The notes under the pieces: model-generated | Database searches by the model: none | What the model was told of the DNA's origin: nothing | The model's input: only the letters and a program-made list of their open reading frames with translations | Translations under genes and position numbers: made by a program | Shown here: positions 34,532 through 42,912 of the stretch, piece by piece | How the letters are laid out: every line of letters begins with the position of its first letter | Position numbering within the stretch: the first letter of the stretch is position 1 | NCBI RefSeq assembly: GCF_022695595.1 | Contig: NZ_CP074380.1 | Coordinates: forward strand, 5,648,001-5,712,000 | Reading direction: 5' to 3' | DNA length: 64,000 nt | From: Streptomyces sp. MST-110588 | GTDB lineage: Bacteria; Actinomycetota; Actinomycetes; Streptomycetales; Streptomycetaceae

Positions 34532-35764
34532 ATGACAGCGATACGCGACGGTTTGCCCGGAACGCCCCAGCCGCCCGAAGTGGACGTCGAATGGCCACTG
34601 CCCCGGCGCGGTGATGTCGTCCCCGAAGTGTGCGCGTGGCTGCGCGAGCACAAGCCCGTCGCCCGTGTCCGTACGTTCACCGGTGATCCGGCGTGGCTGG
34701 TCTCCACGCACGCTCTGGTCACGCGCGTGCTGCAGGACGAGACCTTCAGCATGTCGGCCCTGGCGGAGCCCGGCGCACGCCTGCAATACGCCCCGCTCTT
34801 CCCCGCGTCGAACCGCAGCAGCGTGAAAGACATGGTGGGCGTGGGGCTGCGCGAGACGGTGATGCAGGCCATCTCCCCTCACGTCGTCAACGAGGCCACC
34901 GACGCGTTCCGCCGAAAGGCGGACAGGCTGCTTGACGAGATGACGGCCGAGGGCCCGCCCGTGGACCTCCGGGCACGTTTCACCGAGCCCTATACCGCGT
35001 CCGTGATGTCCACGATTCTGGGCCTGTCCGAAGACCACGGCCGCCTGCTGATGGACGGCTTCGACATCAGCATCATGACCGTGCCGTGCTCGTTCGAAGG
35101 CGCGCGGGTCAATCTGGACAAATGTATGGCGCGCACCCGCGCCCGGCTGCTGTCCCCCGACGCCACCGACGCGCCGGGCCTGATGGGCGCACTGGCCCGC
35201 TTCCGAGCCGAGCACGGCACCACGGCCGAACTCGACGACGAGCTCGTGCTGATGCTCAACAACCTGTTCGTCGCAGGCGGGCTGAGCACCTCGGCCTTCT
35301 TGCTGCTGGCCCTGCTCCTCCTCATGGAGCATCGCGACCAGATGGAATGGCTGCGGGCCCACCCCGAGGCCATGGCGCCGGCCGTGGAGGAACTGCTCCG
35401 CTACAGCCTGGCCATCGGCGACGCACTGCCCCGCATCGCCACCCGGGACACCGAACTGGGGGGCCAGGCCATCGCCAAGGGCGACCTCGTCCTCGTCCTG
35501 GTCGAAGGCGCGAACCACGACCCCGCCGTGTTCGACCAGCCGCAGAAGCTGGACCTGACACGTAACCCGAAGACGCACGTGACCTTCGGCGCGGGCCGGC
35601 ATTACTGCTCGGCCACCTTCCTCGCCCGCACCCACGCATCCGTCGCGCTGTCCGCGGTCCTGGACCGGCTGCCCGGCTTGCGCCTCGCCATCCCCGCAGA
35701 AGAGATCAACTGGCGGTCGGGGTGGATCAAGCGCACCCCGGAACGCCTTCCGGCCCTGTGGTGA
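34532..35764 (+). CDS. Cytochrome P450 with unusual I-helix
   Basis: Heme monooxygenase of 410 residues. The K-helix ExxR is in VEELLRY; the heme-binding loop reads FGAGRHYCSATFLAR, fitting FxxGxxxC but with Ser-Ala-Thr where most bacterial P450s have Leu-Gly-Ala. The I-helix reads NLFVAGGLSTSAF instead of the usual AGxET/DT, so the acid of the acid-alcohol pair is replaced by Leu. Such changes occur in P450s that act on carrier-bound substrates or do atypical chemistry. GGAGG lies seven bases before ATG 34532. Its place between a methyltransferase and an acetyltransferase suggests a tailoring role; no core biosynthetic gene is seen. Confidence 0.92.
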   Translation: MTAIRDGLPGTPQPPEVDVEWPLPRRGDVVPEVCAWLREHKPVARVRTFTGDPAWLVSTHALVTRVLQDETFSMSALAEPGARLQYAPLFPASNRSSVKDMVGVGLRETVMQAISPHVVNEATDAFRRKADRLLDEMTAEGPPVDLRARFTEPYTASVMSTILGLSEDHGRLLMDGFDISIMTVPCSFEGARVNLDKCMARTRARLLSPDATDAPGLMGALARFRAEHGTTAELDDELVLMLNNLFVAGGLSTSAFLLLALLLLMEHRDQMEWLRAHPEAMAPAVEELLRYSLAIGDALPRIATRDTELGGQAIAKGDLVLVLVEGANHDPAVFDQPQKLDLTRNPKTHVTFGAGRHYCSATFLARTHASVALSAVLDRLPGLRLAIPAEEINWRSGWIKRTPERLPALW

Positions 35765-35831
35765 CGTCCCGGGCGCCGGTGCGCGCGACGGCACCGGTCG
35801 CAGGCGGCCCGCCTCCTCCAGGAGACCGAGC

Positions 35832-36353
35832 ATGACCGTTTCGCTCGCCGACCGCACGGTACTTGCCCGCCGCGGCAGCATCGTACTGACGGAACAGCTC
35901 CCGGCCGACGCGGAACGCCTCGCTTCCCGCCCGGACAGCGCCTTCGAAGTGGACAAGGGCCTGCATTCCGACCCGCTGCCCATCACCACCGTCATCAGGC
36001 ACGCTGCCGTGCTGGACAGCGCGGCGGAGGAACTGCTCGGATCGGTTACCTGGCGTGCCGTCACCTACGGGCCCGTCACGTCGTGCCTGGCCTGGAACAT
36101 CGGTATCTACCTGCTGCCGTACGCGCGCGGACGCGGCGCCGGCAGCACCGCCGTCGGCGTGCTCGGCGAGTACCTCTTCGCCACGACCGGGTTCTGCCGG
36201 CTGGAGTATCAGACCGACATCGACAACCGGGCCGCACAACGGACGGCCGAACGGGCAGGATTCCAACGGGAAGGCATCCTTCGCGGAGCCCAGTTGCGCG
36301 GGGGACGACGCCGCGACCTCGTCAGCTACAGCCTCCTGCGAAGCGACCCGTGA
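35832..36353 (+). CDS. GNAT family N-acetyltransferase (RimJ/RimL-like)
   Basis: Acetyl-CoA-dependent acetyltransferase of 173 residues. Visible are ELLGSVTWRAV, IGIYLLPYARGRGAGSTAVG (acetyl-CoA loop with the RGRGxG-like motif), and RLEYQTDIDNRAAQRTAERA with GFQREGILRGAQLRGG, typical of the RimJ/RimL branch that acetylates amines of proteins or small molecules. AGGAGA lies about seven bases before the ATG. It is the third gene of the methyltransferase - P450 cassette; the gap of 67 bases allows co-transcription. Confidence 0.85.
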   Translation: MTVSLADRTVLARRGSIVLTEQLPADAERLASRPDSAFEVDKGLHSDPLPITTVIRHAAVLDSAAEELLGSVTWRAVTYGPVTSCLAWNIGIYLLPYARGRGAGSTAVGVLGEYLFATTGFCRLEYQTDIDNRAAQRTAERAGFQREGILRGAQLRGGRRRDLVSYSLLRSDP

Positions 36354-36356
36354 AGC

Positions 36357-36827
36357 TCAGCGTACGTCGGCGGTGGCCGAGGAGGCCGTGACCGCGGTGG
36401 CGGTGACGGCGGTGAGCAGGACCGCGGAGTCCTCGACGGCTTTCAGGCCGTGGCGTTCGTGCGGAAGGGCCATGATCTGACCGGCGATCAGGTCGCGGCC
36501 CGCGCTCTGGTCCGCGCTCCGGTCCGTGCCCTGCTCCATGCCGTGCTCCGTGCCCTGCTCCATGCCGTGTCCCGCACTCTGTCCCGCGTCCCCGCTCCCG
36601 GACCGGCGCTCGCTCCCGTCGGCCGGTGTCAGCCGTACGTGGCCGTGCAGCACCTGGAGGCTGGCCGCCGGGGGAGTGGTGTGGTCATCCAGCGCCGAGC
36701 CGGCGGTCAGAGCGATCACGGTCTGCCGCAGCGGCCCGTCGTGGAGGAAGAGGTGGGCGCTGCGCCCGTGGGCCGACGCCCTCGCGTCGTCGAGCTGGTG
36801 GCGGGCGAGTGTGGTGAGATCGTCCAT
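36357..36827 (-). CDS. Cupin domain protein with repeat insert
   Basis: Small beta-barrel protein of about 156 residues, related to streptomycete cupins of unknown role. It has DDLTTLARHQLDDARAS, LRQTVIALTAGSALDDH, SLQVLHGHVRL, then MALPHERHGLKAVEDSAVLL. The loop between the two halves has been expanded by a Gly/Met/Glu/Gln repeat (GMEQGTEHGMEQGTD) encoded by a 24-bp DNA repeat (about 36520-36570). ATG 36827 is chosen because homology begins there; the open frame continues to 36875. It converges on the GNAT gene four bases away. Confidence 0.75.
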   Translation of the reverse strand: MDDLTTLARHQLDDARASAHGRSAHLFLHDGPLRQTVIALTAGSALDDHTTPPAASLQVLHGHVRLTPADGSERRSGSGDAGQSAGHGMEQGTEHGMEQGTDRSADQSAGRDLIAGQIMALPHERHGLKAVEDSAVLLTAVTATAVTASSATADVR

Positions 36828-37003
36828 GGCGCGGGCCTTTCGGTCGTGGGACCTGCGACGGTGGTCCCGATCCATCCTGGCCGGTGTGCCGGTGGACGCA
36901 AGCCGGGATCCGGGCGCGGTTGCCGGCCGGGCGGCTCGTGGGGTCCGTCCGCGGCGCGTACGTACGGCGCGCCGTCCCGCGGCGAGTCGACGAGGAGCCC
37001 TCC

Positions 37004-37459
37004 GTGAGTGAACGAACCGACCGGAACGAGCACGGCGACCGGAACGAGCACGGTGACCGGAACGAGCACGGTGACCCGAGCCGGTACGGCGCCCGGACCG
37101 GCGGGTCCGCCGGCGATGGCACGGCCGCCGACGCGGCTGCCGGCACCGGGTTCCTGGTCGTCATGACGACCACCGACGGCGCGCGGAAGGCGCAGGCGCT
37201 GGCGCATGGCGCGGTCGAGGCCCGAGTCGCGGCCTGTGCGCAGATCAGTGCCCCGGTGACCTCCGTGTACCGCTGGCAGCAGGCGATCGAGACCGCGCAG
37301 GAGTGGCAGGTGACATTCAAGACGACCACCGCTCGTTACGGGGAACTGGAGCGGTACCTCCTCGGGGCGCACGACTACGACACCCCCGAGATCATCGCCA
37401 TCCCCGTCACGCACGGCGGCGCGGACTACCTCGCCTGGATCACCGAGGAGACGAGCTGA
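37004..37459 (+). CDS. cutA: CutA-type divalent-cation tolerance protein
   Basis: Small trimeric signalling-like protein of the CutA1 family, linked in E. coli to copper tolerance. The core (about residues 47-151) shows FLVVMTTTDGARKAQALA, VEARVAACAQISAPVTSVY, TFKTTTARYGELE and DTPEIIAIPV with the final ADYLAWI. Before it is a 46-residue tail absent from the family, including three copies of RNEHGD encoded by an 18-bp tandem DNA repeat (about 37021-37074). GTG 37004 has GAGGAG eight bases upstream. The protease gene starts two bases after its stop, so the two are probably one operon. Confidence 0.88.
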   Translation: MSERTDRNEHGDRNEHGDRNEHGDPSRYGARTGGSAGDGTAADAAAGTGFLVVMTTTDGARKAQALAHGAVEARVAACAQISAPVTSVYRWQQAIETAQEWQVTFKTTTARYGELERYLLGAHDYDTPEIIAIPVTHGGADYLAWITEETS

Positions 37460-37460
37460 C

Positions 37461-38471
37461 GTGCAGTCATGGCAGCGAGCCCGAGGTGGAGGCCGGGTGC
37501 GGCGTGCGGCGGTGGCGGCAGCGGCGCTGTGTCTGACGGCGGCGGCAGCGGCCCCCGCCGGTCCGGCCGGCGGTGCGAGCCGTGGTGACCGTGACCGTGA
37601 CCGGTGGACGAGTGAGGCCGCGAGCCGCTACTGGACGCCCGCCCGGATGGCCTCGGCCGTCCCGCTCGTCCCGGAGCCCGGGGAGCCACGGTCCCGTTCG
37701 GCCCCGTCCGGCACTTCCCGTACGGTTCGCGCATCCCGTACGTCCCGCACATCCCGTACGTCTGCGGCCGGGCTCCGGTCCGGCACGGCGGTCACCGCGC
37801 AGCACTTCGACGGTGTTCCCTCCGTCGGCGTGCTCTTCTCCACCACCAAGGACGCCCGCGCGCACTACTGCACCGCCAGCGTCGTCCACAGCCGCCGCGG
37901 AAATCTGATCATCACCGCGGGCCACTGCCGCCCCGGCGGGCGAGCCGCCTTCGTCCCGCAGTACCGTTCCGGCGCGCGCCACCAGCCGTACGGCATCTGG
38001 GCGATCGACCGTGGCTTCACCCACCCCGGCCGCGCCGACTCCGGAGCCGGCTCCGACCTGGACTTCGCGTTCGCGACGGTACGGCGGGACCTGCTGGGCC
38101 GGTCGGTGGAGGCACTGACGGGCGGCAACGTCCTCACCCGCACACCCGGTTACCGCGTCCTGGTCACCGTCATCGGCTATCCGACGCCCCGGCACGACCC
38201 CGCCGACCGCGCCGTACGCTGTACCACCCGGACGAGCCGGCTGGCCGGCCACCGCCAGCTCCGTATGGTGTGCGGCGGGTTCCACGGCGGGACCTCCGGA
38301 GGGCCGTGGCTGACCGCTTTCGACGAGAAGACCAAGACCGGGAAGGTCATCGGCAACATCGGCGGACTCAACCGAGGCGGCCCCAGCGGCCGGGACAGCC
38401 ACCGGATCTCCTACAGCCCCGTCTACGGTGACGAGGTCTTCAAGCTGTACGCGCGCGCGGTGGCCGGCTAG
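37461..38471 (+). CDS. Secreted trypsin-like serine protease
   Basis: Exported protease of 336 residues. A signal peptide (RRAAVAAAALCLTAAAAAPAG) begins near residue 14. The catalytic triad is visible: His in LIITAGHCRP, Asp in SDLDFAF and Ser in GGTSGGPW, with Cys pairs near each. A basic Ser/Thr/Arg repeat (TVRASRTSRTSRTS) precedes the mature domain and may be a pro-region. GTG 37461 lies two bases after the cutA stop. Many streptomycete homologues are labelled peptidase S1 or trypsin-like; the target is unknown. Confidence 0.88.
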   Translation: MQSWQRARGGGRVRRAAVAAAALCLTAAAAAPAGPAGGASRGDRDRDRWTSEAASRYWTPARMASAVPLVPEPGEPRSRSAPSGTSRTVRASRTSRTSRTSAAGLRSGTAVTAQHFDGVPSVGVLFSTTKDARAHYCTASVVHSRRGNLIITAGHCRPGGRAAFVPQYRSGARHQPYGIWAIDRGFTHPGRADSGAGSDLDFAFATVRRDLLGRSVEALTGGNVLTRTPGYRVLVTVIGYPTPRHDPADRAVRCTTRTSRLAGHRQLRMVCGGFHGGTSGGPWLTAFDEKTKTGKVIGNIGGLNRGGPSGRDSHRISYSPVYGDEVFKLYARAVAG

Positions 38472-38500
38472 GACACGCCCTCCCCGTCCGGCCCGCCGCG

Positions 38501-39220
38501 TCACGGTTGCAACGCCCGTGTGATGCCGTCCTCCCGCGGCCCCAGGAACGTCGGATCGGGCTTCAGCAGGGCGTTGGCCGCTGCCTTCGGAGCCGCGAGG
38601 ATTTCCCGGATCTCGCCGTAGTACCAGGTCGAGTCGTGTACGGCGGACACCGCCACCCCGTACGCGTCGATGCCGGCCGCCTCGCACAGGGCGAGCGTGC
38701 GCCGGATGTGGAAGCCCTGGGTGACCAGGACGGCCCGGTCCACGCCGAAGATCCGGCGGGCGCGGCTGCACGAGTCCCAGGTGTCGAAGCCCGCGTAGTC
38801 GCTGACGATCCGTTTGCCGGGCACGCCGTGCGCGACGAGGTAGGTCCGCATGGCGTCCGGCTCGTCGTAGTCATGACGGCCGTTGTCGCCGGTGACCAGG
38901 ATCGCGCGGACCGCGCCGCGCTCGTAGAGGCGGGCGGCGGCGTCCAGGCGGTGGGCGAGGTAGGGGGACGGCTCGCCGTTCCACAGACCCGCGCCGAAGA
39001 CGACGGCGACCGGCGCGGAGGGGGCGTCCTCGACGGTACGGACCCGGTCACCGGCGACCACGTTCATCCACGTCGCCGGGGCCAGCGCGAGCACGCAGAG
39101 CAGCACCACGGCCTGGAAGACGCGCCGCTGCCCGTGCCGGGTCCTGGGCAGCCGTGGCCGCAGCCGCCCCAGGAACCCCACCGGTCCCGGCAGCCGTATC
39201 CGCCCCGGCCCCTGTCGCAT
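38501..39220 (-). CDS. SanA/YdcF-like (DUF218) membrane-anchored protein
   Basis: 239-residue protein with one N-terminal membrane helix (VFQAVVLLCVLALAPATWM) and a DUF218 domain: VAVVFGAGLWNGEPSPYLAHR, AILVTGDNGRHDYDEPDAM, GVPGKRIVSDYAGFDTWDSC, AVLVTQGFHIRRTL. E. coli SanA, of the same group, affects vancomycin sensitivity and envelope integrity; the biochemical role is unknown. ATG 39220 gives a short basic start and a G-rich ribosome site; the frame is open up to 39496 without family similarity. Confidence 0.85.
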   Translation of the reverse strand: MRQGPGRIRLPGPVGFLGRLRPRLPRTRHGQRRVFQAVVLLCVLALAPATWMNVVAGDRVRTVEDAPSAPVAVVFGAGLWNGEPSPYLAHRLDAAARLYERGAVRAILVTGDNGRHDYDEPDAMRTYLVAHGVPGKRIVSDYAGFDTWDSCSRARRIFGVDRAVLVTQGFHIRRTLALCEAAGIDAYGVAVSAVHDSTWYYGEIREILAAPKAAANALLKPDPTFLGPREDGITRALQP

Positions 39221-39519
39221 CCCTGCCCCTCTCCTCGGTTTCCTGAGCGCGTGTTCCGTCGCCGGGCACGCTCCGCGCGCCGGTGACACGGCCCGCCATC
39301 GCTGCGACGCGTCCGCGCCTGGCATGGTTGCGAAGACCACGTATGACGCGACCCATGACACGGCACACGACGCGGCACGTGACGCGTCGTACGACATCAC
39401 GCACGAGACCAGGCACGAGACCAGGCACGGCGCCCCGTACGACGCCACGTGTGGCACCGCACACGGACGCGACCCCGGGCGAGACCACAGCGACACCGGA
39501 ACGAGAGGATGCCCCGCCC
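39221..39519. other. Gene-free gap with simple repeats
   Basis: About 300 bases between the SanA-like and GGCT genes. From about 39350 to 39470 the sequence is a degenerate CACGACGCG / CACGAGACCAGG repeat (the 12-bp unit CACGAGACCAGG twice in tandem). It is open in two plus frames but shows no protein similarity. No clear promoter is visible. Confidence 0.5.
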
Positions 39520-40086
39520 ATGGCCACCGAGTCCCAGCGCCTGCCGTTCTTCGTCTACGGGACGTTGCGCCCCGGCGGAATTCACTACGCCTGGGCGCTG
39601 CGCGGGCGTACGGCGAGCGAGGAGCCCGCGCAGGTCGGCGGCGCGCTGCTGTTCGACGGGCCGGGATATCCGTACGCCGTGGCCGGGCCCGCCGGGGCGG
39701 TCGTCCACGGCGACCTCGTCCTGCCGCGGGCCGCGGACCACGACGAGGTGCGGGCCGTGCTGGACCGGCTGGAGGGGTATGTGCCCGGGGCGCGGCAGAA
39801 CGTTTACGAGCGGGTGGCCGTGACGGCGGTCCGCGCGGACGGCGGGACCGTACGGGCCTGGATGTACCTGGCCGGCGAGCCGCTGGCGACCCGGCTGCGG
39901 GCCGGCGGCACGCTCATCCCCGGCGGTGACTGGCTGCGCCGTCCGGCGGGTCCCGTCCCGGCCACCGTGGGGGACTTATCCGTAAAGTCGGAATCTGCGG
40001 CATCGGCCTCCGCAATGCCGGAGTCCGTACGGCCCAAAACCGTGACGCCGCCGCAAACCGAGGCCTCCACAACAGAACAGGTGTGA
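39520..40086 (+). CDS. Gamma-glutamylcyclotransferase family protein
   Basis: 188-residue protein of the GGCT/AIG2-like fold, which releases 5-oxoproline from gamma-glutamyl amines or related compounds. The signature PFFVYGTLRPGG binds the substrate; a conserved acidic residue is expected in the AVLDRLEGYVPGA region; VRAWMYLAGEP follows. The last 40 residues are a Ser/Pro/Thr-rich tail. ATG 39520 is chosen because family similarity begins 8 residues later. The deaminase gene begins seven bases after its stop. Confidence 0.85.
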   Translation: MATESQRLPFFVYGTLRPGGIHYAWALRGRTASEEPAQVGGALLFDGPGYPYAVAGPAGAVVHGDLVLPRAADHDEVRAVLDRLEGYVPGARQNVYERVAVTAVRADGGTVRAWMYLAGEPLATRLRAGGTLIPGGDWLRRPAGPVPATVGDLSVKSESAASASAMPESVRPKTVTPPQTEASTTEQV

Positions 40087-40093
40087 TCCCCCA

Positions 40094-41209
40094 GTGCCTG
40101 CCCTCCCCTCGGCCACCTCCGCCTCCGCTTCCGCCCCGGCCTCCGCCTCCGCTTCCGCCCCGGCCTCCGAGCCTGAATCCGCCCCGGCCTGTGCCCCCGC
40201 CCTCGCTCCGGTGCCTGCTCCGGCGCCCAAGCCGCCGCTGCCCAAGGCCGAGCTGCACGTCCACATCGAGGGAACGCTGGAGCCGGAGGCGGCCTTCGCG
40301 TTCGCCGGGCGCAACGGCGTACGGCTGCCGTACGCGAGCGAGGAGGAACTGCGCCGCGCCTGCTCCTTCACCGGCCTCCAGTCCCTCCTGGACCTGCAAC
40401 AAAAGCTGACGGTGGTGCTGCGTACCGAGGAGGACTTCGCCGACCTCGCCGCCGGCTACCTCGACCGCGCGCGGGCCCAGGGCGTACGGCACGCGGAGAT
40501 CTTCTTCGACCCGCAGGCGCACACCTCGCGCGGCGTCCCGTTCGCCACGGTCATCGACGGCCTGACCCGTGTGCTGGACACCGCCCAGGAGACGTACGGG
40601 ATCAGCACCCGCCTGATCATGTGCTTCCTGCGGGACGAGAGCGCCGCGTCGGCCCTGGCGGCCTTCGAGGCGGCCCGGCCGTACCTGGACAGGATCACGG
40701 CGGTCGGGCTGGACTCGGCGGAGGCACACCACCCGCCGTCGAAGTTCGCGGACGTGTACGCGCTGGCGCGGCAGGCCGGGCTCAAGTGCGTGGCCCATGC
40801 GGGGGAGGAGGGGCCCGCCGCGTACGTATGGGAGGCCCTGGACATTCTGAAGGTGGACCGGATCGACCACGGTGTGAGCGCCATGGAGGACGAGCGGCTG
40901 GTCGCCCGGCTCGCCGAGGAGCAGGTGCCCCTCACGCTCTGCCCGCTGTCCAACGTACGGCTGCGGGTGGTCGAGGACCTGGCGGACCACCCGCTGCCCG
41001 CGATGCTGAAGGCGGGCCTGCTGGTCACCGTCAACTCGGACGACCCGGCGTACTTCGGCGGCTACGTCCACGACAACTTCACGGCCGTACGCGACGCCCT
41101 CGGCCTGGACGAGGAGACCCTGCGCGCCCTCGCCCGCAACTCCTTCCGCGCCGCCTTCCTGGACGAGCCGACACGCGAGAAGTACTTGAGGGAAGTCGCG
41201 GCGTACTAG
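40094..41209 (+). CDS. Adenosine deaminase family protein (adenine-deaminase-like)
   Basis: Zinc-dependent purine deaminase of 371 residues. The metal-binding motif is in PKAELHVHIEGTLEPE, with HAGEE (catalytic Glu) and, near the end, VTVNSDDPAYFGG. Two features, GTLEPE and LDSAEAHHPPSKF, resemble the fungal-type adenine deaminase branch more than classical adenosine deaminases, so the real substrate could be adenine. GTG 40094 follows the GGCT stop by seven bases. The first 48 residues are an Ala/Ser/Pro repeat (ASASAPASASASAPAS) with no counterpart in the family. Confidence 0.88.
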   Translation: MPALPSATSASASAPASASASAPASEPESAPACAPALAPVPAPAPKPPLPKAELHVHIEGTLEPEAAFAFAGRNGVRLPYASEEELRRACSFTGLQSLLDLQQKLTVVLRTEEDFADLAAGYLDRARAQGVRHAEIFFDPQAHTSRGVPFATVIDGLTRVLDTAQETYGISTRLIMCFLRDESAASALAAFEAARPYLDRITAVGLDSAEAHHPPSKFADVYALARQAGLKCVAHAGEEGPAAYVWEALDILKVDRIDHGVSAMEDERLVARLAEEQVPLTLCPLSNVRLRVVEDLADHPLPAMLKAGLLVTVNSDDPAYFGGYVHDNFTAVRDALGLDEETLRALARNSFRAAFLDEPTREKYLREVAAY

Positions 41210-41278
41210 GTCATGCCGGGTGTGCTGCGTGTGCCGGATGTGATGGGTGCGTTGGGTGGGTTGGGTGCGCGACATTAG

Positions 41279-41305
41279 TGTGTGCCACACAGTATTGTGT
41301 GCCAC
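41279..41305. promoter_or_regulatory. Probable PadR operator
   Basis: TGTGTGCCAC occurs twice in direct orientation (41279-41288 and 41296-41305), and the centre forms an inverted repeat ACACA-GTAT-TGTGT (41287-41300). The site touches the GTG start of padR, as expected for autoregulation by a PadR repressor. Confidence 0.6.
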
Positions 41306-41641
41306 GTGTCCGTGGAAGAACTGACTCTCGCCCAGGCCCAGGAGCTACGCCGTGGAACGGTCGTCCTGGCCTGCCTGGGACTGCTCCGGGAGCCGCAGTA
41401 CGGCTATGCGCTCCTTGAGACGCTCAACGCCGCCGGGGTCACCGTCGACGGCAACACGCTCTATCCCTTGCTGCGACGGCTGGAGAAGCAGGGTCTGCTG
41501 ACCAGCGAATGGAACACCGACGAGTCCCGGCCGCGGAAGTTCTACCGGGTGAGTGCCGACGGCGCGCGGGTGCGGGCCGGCCTGGTGCGCGAATGGCAGG
41601 ACCTCGTCACCTCGATCTCACGACTCACCCAGGGGGAATGA
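41306..41641 (+). CDS. PadR family transcriptional regulator
   Basis: Small winged-helix repressor of 111 residues: GTVVLACLGLLREPQYGYALLE, then GNTLYPLLRRLEKQGLLTSEW and the wing with RPRKFYRVSADGARV. GTG 41306 is chosen because it follows the palindromic operator; GTG 41312 is also possible. There is no ribosome site. The next gene starts directly at its stop (TGA-ATG), the common pairing of a PadR regulator with a membrane protein that has the same kind of N-terminal domain. Confidence 0.92.
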   Translation: MSVEELTLAQAQELRRGTVVLACLGLLREPQYGYALLETLNAAGVTVDGNTLYPLLRRLEKQGLLTSEWNTDESRPRKFYRVSADGARVRAGLVREWQDLVTSISRLTQGE

Positions 41642-42649
41642 ATGAGTACGCCTACGAGTACGAGTACGGGCGCGGTTCCGGGCCCGGGTCCGAACGCCGG
41701 CGCCGGGTCGCTCACCGAGCGGTATGTGCACGAGGTCGTCCGGCGGCTCCCGGTGGACCAGCGCCGGGACATCGCCGACGAACTCCGTGCCACGATCGCC
41801 GACACCATCGAGGCGCGCGGAGCGGCCGGCGTCCGCTCGGCGGAGCGTGAGGTGCTGAGCGAGATGGGCGACCCGATCCGGTGCGCCGCCCGGTACGCGG
41901 ACCGGCCGCTCGGGCTGATCGGGCCCGGCAACTACCCGGCGTACATACGCCTGCTGGTGCTTCTGCTGGGCTCCGTACTGCCGGTGATCACCGTTGGGTC
42001 CATGCTGGTGGAACTCGCCGACGGACGCGACGTCGGCGTGGCCATCGGCACCGGCGTCACCACCGTCTTCACGCTCGGCGCCCAGATGTTCGCCGGGGTC
42101 ACCCTGGTGTTCGCGGTGGCCGAGCGGATCCGCCACCGCGAGGGCAGACCGCCGCGTACGGCCACCTGGACCCCGGATGACCTCCCCGAGGTGCGGCAGC
42201 CGGACAAGGGCGGTGCCTGGGCCATGGTCGCGACGCTGTGGAGCGCCCTGCAACTCGCGGCGGTCGTCTGGCAGCACACGGCGCAGCCCTACCGGCTCCA
42301 GCACGGTGCCGGGGCCGGCGGGCGGATCGACGTACTCGACCCGGCCCTGTGGAACGGGTGGATCTGGCCGGTCCTGGCCGGGCTCGCCGCGCGGGTGGCG
42401 GTCTGCGCGGTCCGGGTCGCCGGCCGCGGCTGGACCGTACGGCTGGCGGTCTGCAACGCCGCCGCCAAGGCGGCCTTCGCGCTGCCGCTGGCCTGGATCC
42501 TGCACCACGAGAGGCTGTTCAACCCGGAGTTCCTGGCGGACATGCGCGGCAATCTGCTGACGCAGGACGTGCGCAGCGGGCTGGCGGCGATCGTGCTCGC
42601 CGTCAGTGCCTATTCGGTGGTCAAGGCATTCCGGAAAGCGCGCCGTTGA
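41642..42649 (+). CDS. Membrane protein with HAAS/permease-prefix-like domain
   Basis: 335-residue protein. The N-terminal cytoplasmic domain (YVHEVVRRLPVDQRRDIADEL, VLSEMGDPIRCAARYAD) resembles the HAAS signalling domain found next to PadR regulators; after it come about six membrane helices (LLVLLLGSVLPVITVG, MFAGVTLVFAVAE, VLAGLAARVAVCAVRVA and others). It follows padR without a gap, so both are probably one operon under PadR control. The role is unknown. Confidence 0.85.
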   Translation: MSTPTSTSTGAVPGPGPNAGAGSLTERYVHEVVRRLPVDQRRDIADELRATIADTIEARGAAGVRSAEREVLSEMGDPIRCAARYADRPLGLIGPGNYPAYIRLLVLLLGSVLPVITVGSMLVELADGRDVGVAIGTGVTTVFTLGAQMFAGVTLVFAVAERIRHREGRPPRTATWTPDDLPEVRQPDKGGAWAMVATLWSALQLAAVVWQHTAQPYRLQHGAGAGGRIDVLDPALWNGWIWPVLAGLAARVAVCAVRVAGRGWTVRLAVCNAAAKAAFALPLAWILHHERLFNPEFLADMRGNLLTQDVRSGLAAIVLAVSAYSVVKAFRKARR

Positions 42650-42659
42650 CCGGTCCTGG

Positions 42660-42885
42660 TGACAGTGTCCGGGGAAACGGTGTCCGGAGAAACGGTGTAC
42701 GGGAGACAGCGTCTGGGGAGACGGTGCCTGGGGAGACGGCGTCCAAGGACGTGGTCTCCGGGGCAACGATGCCCAGGGAGGCGGTGTCCGGGGCAACGGT
42801 GCCCAGGGAGGCGGTGTCCGGGGCAACGGTGCCCAGAGATGCGGTGTCCGGGGCAACGGTGCCCAAGGACGCGGTGTCCGGGGAC
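42660..42885. repeat. 15-bp minisatellite, about 14-15 units
   Basis: The sequence from about 42660 to 42885 reads in 15-base steps of the type GGGGCAACGGTGCCC-A / GGGAGGCGGTGTCCG; from 42751 the units alternate to give a 30-bp higher-order repeat, four copies nearly identical. It fills the gap between two convergent genes. The minus strand is open and would encode repeats of TVAPDTASLG, but there is no ribosome site or similarity. No spacers of CRISPR type. Confidence 0.85.
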
Positions 42886-42912
42886 TTCTCACCGCGCTTC
42901 TCACCGGATGTC

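Noticed and set aside
42660..42885. CRISPR-like array
   Set aside because: Units are head-to-tail without unique spacers and no cas genes are nearby.
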